Source: a bacterium
Lineage (GTDB): Bacteria > Auribacterota > UBA3054
DNA: 16,504 nucleotides
Direction of reading: 5' to 3'
Assembly: GCA_017444325.1 (NCBI GenBank)
Contig: JAFSWV010000210.1
Location: 1 to 16,504 of the forward strand
The translations under genes were made by a program, and so were the position numbers. Below are positions 13,764 through 16,504 of the stretch, one piece after another; within the stretch, counting starts at the first letter, position 1, and every line of letters starts with the position of its first letter. The notes under the pieces were generated by a model, which made no database searches, was not told the DNA's origin, and worked only from the letters and a program-made list of their open reading frames with translations.

Positions 13764-13970
13764 TCAAGCTTTCTTGCCGTAACGGAGCTGGTCCTCCAGC
13801 TCCTTTATCTCGGCTTTCAGCTTGGCGTTCGAATTCTTATAGACGGATAGCCTTATCACGTCGCCTTCCTTGGCGTCGGGTGCGAGGACTAAAGGTATGT
13901 TCACCATGCTCTGGTTCGGCATTTCCGCCACGATATAGTCTTCTTCTATCCTGTCAACGATCAGCCGCAT
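13764..13970 (-). CDS. DUF3006 family small protein
   Basis: A 68-residue protein. The N-terminal part, MRLIVDRIEEDYIVAEMPNQ, then 'MVNIPLVLAPDAKEGDVIRLSV', is a small beta-rich fold matching DUF3006 ('..IDRIE.d.AVVE...g....p...LP....EGDv..'). The last 22 residues form a charged helix. The function is unknown. Members often sit beside a secreted or membrane ComEC-like metallo-beta-lactamase, as here. A strong ribosome-binding site (AAGGAGG, 5 nt before ATG) overlaps the stop of that upstream gene, so the two are probably translated together. Confidence 0.85.
   Translation of the reverse strand: MRLIVDRIEEDYIVAEMPNQSMVNIPLVLAPDAKEGDVIRLSVYKNSNAKLKAEIKELEDQLRYGKKA
13784..13806 (+). terminator. 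possible pyrC terminator within DUF3006 gene
   Basis: GGAGCTGG (13784-13791), loop TCCT, CCAGCTCC (13796-13803), then only three T. The 8-bp GC-rich hairpin lies 23 bp past the pyrC stop, inside the opposing coding region. The U-tract is poor, so termination would be weak. Confidence 0.35.
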
Positions 13971-13979
13971 AATTCCTCC

Positions 13980-14945
13980 TTATCTCGCCGTCTTCACATC
14001 GAATTCGGATCCGTCTGTTATGAAGGTAAGAGACCCTTCCTCGTCTGTCCTATAAATTGCGCCGCACCATTTGACGAGCCTCTTCATCAAACTTGGATGC
14101 GGATGGTGGTAGGGATTGTCCTTCCCTAAGGAAATGAAAGCGACTTCCGGCTCGACGATCCTTAAAAAACTTTCCGTTGAGGAAGTCTTGGAGCCGTGGT
14201 GCCCGACTTTCAAGAAAGTCACGCGCCGCATCTCATCCTTGTAATCCTTTATCATCTCGGCTTCCGACTCCGCCTCGGCGTCGCCCGTCAGAAGCAGCGA
14301 ATGTTCTCCGTATTTGACGAGCAGCACGATGCTGGAATTGTTCAAGTTCTCGTAAACGTGAGGCTGCGGCGCCAGAATACGGATATAATAGACCGCGTTG
14401 CTCAAAATGTAATCGCCGGCGCAGGCGTCCTCCACACTAATACCCTTCTTCACCAGCGCCTTCAAAAAATTCTTGTAAGTGCTGGTCGCGGCCGAGGCGC
14501 CTGTCGCTTCGCTTGGAAAATAGGCCGTGTCGGTGTTGACGACTTTCAGTATCTCCTTGAAGCCGCCTATGTGGTCGGCGTGGGGATGCGTGGCGACTAG
14601 GCAGAAGAGGTTCGTGAGTCCATTAACGGAAAGCCAGTTCCCCACTTTCGGCCCGGCGTCCTTGTCGCCCATGTCTATCAGAATCAATTTCCCGTCCGGC
14701 AGTTCAAGAAGCCCGCAGTCGCCCTGGCCGACGTCCAGCAAATGAAAGGAAAGCTTGTCAAGATCAGCATTGAGGCTGCGGCTTTCCGAAGCGTATTCAT
14801 CCGGCAGATCATAGCTGTTCTGTCCCCCATTCCCCTTCTTGGCGCTTAGCGCGTTGGCAATGAACGCGAAGATAAGAAAGATGACCGCCGCCATTATTAC
14901 GGCGACGAGCCAACTCGGTATTTTTCTGGGAACTGACCTGCTCAT
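13980..14945 (-). CDS. membrane-anchored ComEC-like metallo-beta-lactamase hydrolase
   Basis: A 321-residue protein with an N-terminal membrane anchor (about 11-33) and a metallo-beta-lactamase domain facing out. Visible metal motifs are HPHADHIGG (H120, H122, D124, H125), LTGDAE (D222) and VGHHGS (H249, H250). The FHLLDVGQGDCGLLELPDGK segment (67-86) is the start of the ComEC C-terminal (DUF4131-less, Rec2-type) domain, which in the full-length competence protein is a nuclease acting on the incoming or non-transforming strand. Here there is no ComEC channel domain, so this is a stand-alone relative; a nuclease or phosphodiesterase role is inferred. AAGG stands 6 nt before the ATG. It is followed after 9 bp by DUF3006, a common partner. 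Confidence 0.9.
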   Translation of the reverse strand: MSRSVPRKIPSWLVAVIMAAVIFLIFAFIANALSAKKGNGGQNSYDLPDEYASESRSLNADLDKLSFHLLDVGQGDCGLLELPDGKLILIDMGDKDAGPKVGNWLSVNGLTNLFCLVATHPHADHIGGFKEILKVVNTDTAYFPSEATGASAATSTYKNFLKALVKKGISVEDACAGDYILSNAVYYIRILAPQPHVYENLNNSSIVLLVKYGEHSLLLTGDAEAESEAEMIKDYKDEMRRVTFLKVGHHGSKTSSTESFLRIVEPEVAFISLGKDNPYHHPHPSLMKRLVKWCGAIYRTDEEGSLTFITDGSEFDVKTAR

Positions 14946-14961
14946 ATTTTACCTTGTCTCT

Positions 14962-14990
14962 ATTATAGCAACATAGGCTAGTTAAAGTAA
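14962..14990 (-). promoter_or_regulatory. promoter of the MBL-DUF3006 operon
   Basis: On the minus strand TTACTT (14990-14985), a 17-bp spacer ending in TGC, TATAAT (14967-14962). The -35 match is weak but the extended -10 is exact. The leader is about 10 nt and contains AAGG. Confidence 0.55.
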
Positions 14991-15003
14991 TAGCGCAAAT
15001 TAT

Positions 15004-15038
15004 AAAAAAAAGCGCGCCCTTTTGAGGCGCGCTTTTTT
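15004..15038. terminator. intrinsic terminator after the PEP-CTERM gene
   Basis: GCGCGCC (15012-15018), 7-nt loop, GGCGCGC (15026-15032), flanked by eight A (15004-15011) and six T (15033-15038). It serves the minus-strand gene ending at 15056 and separates it from the MBL promoter. Confidence 0.92.
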
Positions 15039-15055
15039 GTTCATCGCATCAGAGC

Positions 15056-16504
15056 TTACTTCCTGCGAAGCATAGCGAGAGCGAGGGCGATGATCGCCAG
15101 ACCGAAGAACGGTTCAGGGATGAAGGCCCAGCCGACATACCTGTCGCCGTACTGCGTTTCGGGATCAGTCTTGTACCAGGTGCCCTGGACGAAGTTCGGC
15201 ACTTCGTTGGTGTAGTCCGTGAATGGGATCTGGTAATAGATGTCGTCCAGTTCGTAGGTCACGCCGGTGTCGTAGTAGTTGGCGCCGCCGGGGCCGCCGA
15301 TGTCGTAGAACTGGTTGTACTGAGAAAGGACCGCGTAATCATCATGGCCCATGACTATGACAGCTTCACCAGTAATGAAGGCCTGGCACCACCAGGGCTC
15401 TTTGTCATATCTTTGATCCGGGATCTCGGCGAAGATGTTAGAGGTGCAGACCTGGGCGGCCGCATACCAGCCGTCGGAGAAGTTGGAGCTGATGGCGGTG
15501 CAATAGCCGCCGTCAGAGTGCTGCTTCGTGAAGGTATTGGCGGTGATGTAAACAAAGTTGGTGTTGGCGCCGCTGTCTCTCGCAGGATAACCGTTATGGT
15601 AGATAGCGCGGTTGAAACCTTCAAAGAGGTTGTTGTTGATCGTAAGATCGTCAACGCCTATCAGACCGTTGTAGGTGATGCCGCAATACCAGAAGTGCTC
15701 CCAGTTGGTATATTCATTGGAGGTCACGTTGAAGATCTCTCCGTCAAACATACCGTAGAAGTAGTTGTTGTCGATCTGGACGCCGTTGGCATTGTTGATG
15801 CCGATCAGTTCCGTCATGTTGGGAAGGCTGGCGCCGATACCGGTGGTGTAAAGATTGGTGTCCGGGTGCGATCCGTCGATGACGAAGTTGCTGAAGCGGA
15901 CGTGGTCCACGTTCTCCATCTTGATGAAGGGGGTTTCATCCCAGACGTCTCCGCCTGTTCCCTTATGCCACTTTTTGTCGCCGGGGGTAAGCAGCGGACG
16001 ATCGATCTCAGAAAGGAACTGTCCATCCACAGAGACGGGCTTGTCGGTGGTCTCGCCTTTCACCCAGAGGTAAGACTTCTTGGAAAGATCAAGCGTCCAA
16101 TCGTTTGTGCTCTGAGAGTCGCCTGAATAAACCGCGATAGCAACGGAAAGCGTGATGTAGCCTTCGTCAGCAGAACCGTTGGGAACTTCCTCAAAAGCAT
16201 AGGCCATTGTCTGCCAGGCAGTTTCAGGAGAAGTGCCATCGTTGTCATCATTGCCCGTGGGACTCACGTAGTAAGTGTTGGCGTAGTTGCTGACCGTGAA
16301 GGTGTTGCTGCTGCCGTCGAAGGAATTGTAGGCCATGGTGTAAACGACCTTGCCGGGACGCGGGCATTCCTCGCCGATGGTGTAATAGAATGTCTTGGTG
16401 TCCCCGGGGGTTATCTCTCCGGAAGCGGGATTGATGACGGCGCCCTCCGTATCGCTGGTGAAACTGTAGGTCAAATTGACCGAGCCTTCGTTGGTCACGT
16501 CGAA
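15056..16504 (-). CDS. PEP-CTERM beta-helix surface protein, C-terminal part
   Basis: The reading frame is open from the right edge, so 482 residues are visible and the N-terminus is missing; an internal GTG at 16498 is not the start. Visible order: an Ig-like beta-sandwich (1-72, 'VTNEGSVNLTYSFTSD...PGDTKTFYY'), the 'YYVSPTGNDDNDGTSPETAW' strand (78-97) that opens many secreted pectate-lyase-like beta-helices, a right-handed beta-helix region with N-rich turns (about 180-415, 'IDNNYFYG', 'INNNLFEG', 'ITANTFTK'), and a PEP-CTERM sorting tail. The tail has IPEP at about 462-465, a hydrophobic helix (FFGLAIIALALAML) and a final RRK. PEP-CTERM tails are recognised by exosortase during export to the surface or matrix. 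Polysaccharide binding or lyase activity is possible, but no catalytic residues are identifiable. It ends at the terminator 15004-15038. Confidence 0.87.
   Translation of the reverse strand, partial: FDVTNEGSVNLTYSFTSDTEGAVINPASGEITPGDTKTFYYTIGEECPRPGKVVYTMAYNSFDGSSNTFTVSNYANTYYVSPTGNDDNDGTSPETAWQTMAYAFEEVPNGSADEGYITLSVAIAVYSGDSQSTNDWTLDLSKKSYLWVKGETTDKPVSVDGQFLSEIDRPLLTPGDKKWHKGTGGDVWDETPFIKMENVDHVRFSNFVIDGSHPDTNLYTTGIGASLPNMTELIGINNANGVQIDNNYFYGMFDGEIFNVTSNEYTNWEHFWYCGITYNGLIGVDDLTINNNLFEGFNRAIYHNGYPARDSGANTNFVYITANTFTKQHSDGGYCTAISSNFSDGWYAAAQVCTSNIFAEIPDQRYDKEPWWCQAFITGEAVIVMGHDDYAVLSQYNQFYDIGGPGGANYYDTGVTYELDDIYYQIPFTDYTNEVPNFVQGTWYKTDPETQYGDRYVGWAFIPEPFFGLAIIALALAMLRRK

Noticed and set aside
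1..16504. CRISPR array, tRNA, rRNA, insertion sequence, prophage or toxin-antitoxin module
   Set aside because: I saw no spaced direct repeats, no tRNA cloverleaf, no transposase or integrase motifs and no small paired toxin-antitoxin genes. DUF5131 alone is not evidence for a prophage.

Overview
The window reads as ordinary bacterial chromosome: dense genes, GC-rich coding, little intergenic space, and no tRNA, rRNA, CRISPR array or insertion sequence that I can see. Several features suggest a Gram-negative-type cell envelope with a large secretome, most likely in the PVC superphylum (Lentisphaerota, Kiritimatiellota or Verrucomicrobiota). These are a PEP-CTERM sorting tail on a secreted beta-helix protein, an MlaD/PqiC-type lipid-transport pair, lipoprotein signals, a secreted GH97 glycosidase and a small RRM protein. 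The phylum is an inference from gene content; no marker gene in the window settles it.

Layout. The left edge holds the N-terminus of a CvpA-like membrane protein (minus), divergent from a RimJ/RimL-type GNAT acetyltransferase (plus). The GNAT gene converges, 3 bp away, on a secreted GH97 glycosidase (minus). A DinG-type iron-sulfur helicase with a JAMM metalloprotease-like head lies just upstream of the glycosidase on the same strand. Next come a small RRM protein (plus) with a structured leader and a strong bidirectional terminator. A three-gene minus-strand operon follows, with 4-bp stop/start overlaps: mlaD-like, then a pqiC-like lipoprotein, then a lipoprotein prolyl oligopeptidase. A DUF5131 three-Cys protein (minus) is divergent from the pyrimidine operon pyrR-pyrB-pyrC (plus). 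pyrC converges at 2 bp on a DUF3006/ComEC-like metallo-beta-lactamase pair (minus). The right edge holds the C-terminal part of a PEP-CTERM beta-helix surface protein (minus).

Two protein architectures stand out. The glycosidase carries an NPCBM carbohydrate-binding module whose two halves appear in reversed order, as if a circularly permuted module had been inserted in the GH97 N-terminal domain. The helicase is fused to a complete E / HxHP / SxxD JAMM motif. Regulatory reading shows a recurrent extended -10 element (TGC-TATAAT, several times with TTGC-type -35 boxes 17 bp upstream). It also shows several genes whose -10 box is only 6-10 bp from the start codon, which suggests leaderless mRNAs, and a terminator with a competing hairpin at the end of pyrR that looks like an attenuator for pyrBC. 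A further terminator-shaped hairpin lies inside the first 30 codons of the peptidase gene.

No stretch longer than about 190 bases lacks a gene. The longest gap (5759-5945) holds the helicase and RRM promoters and the RRM leader.
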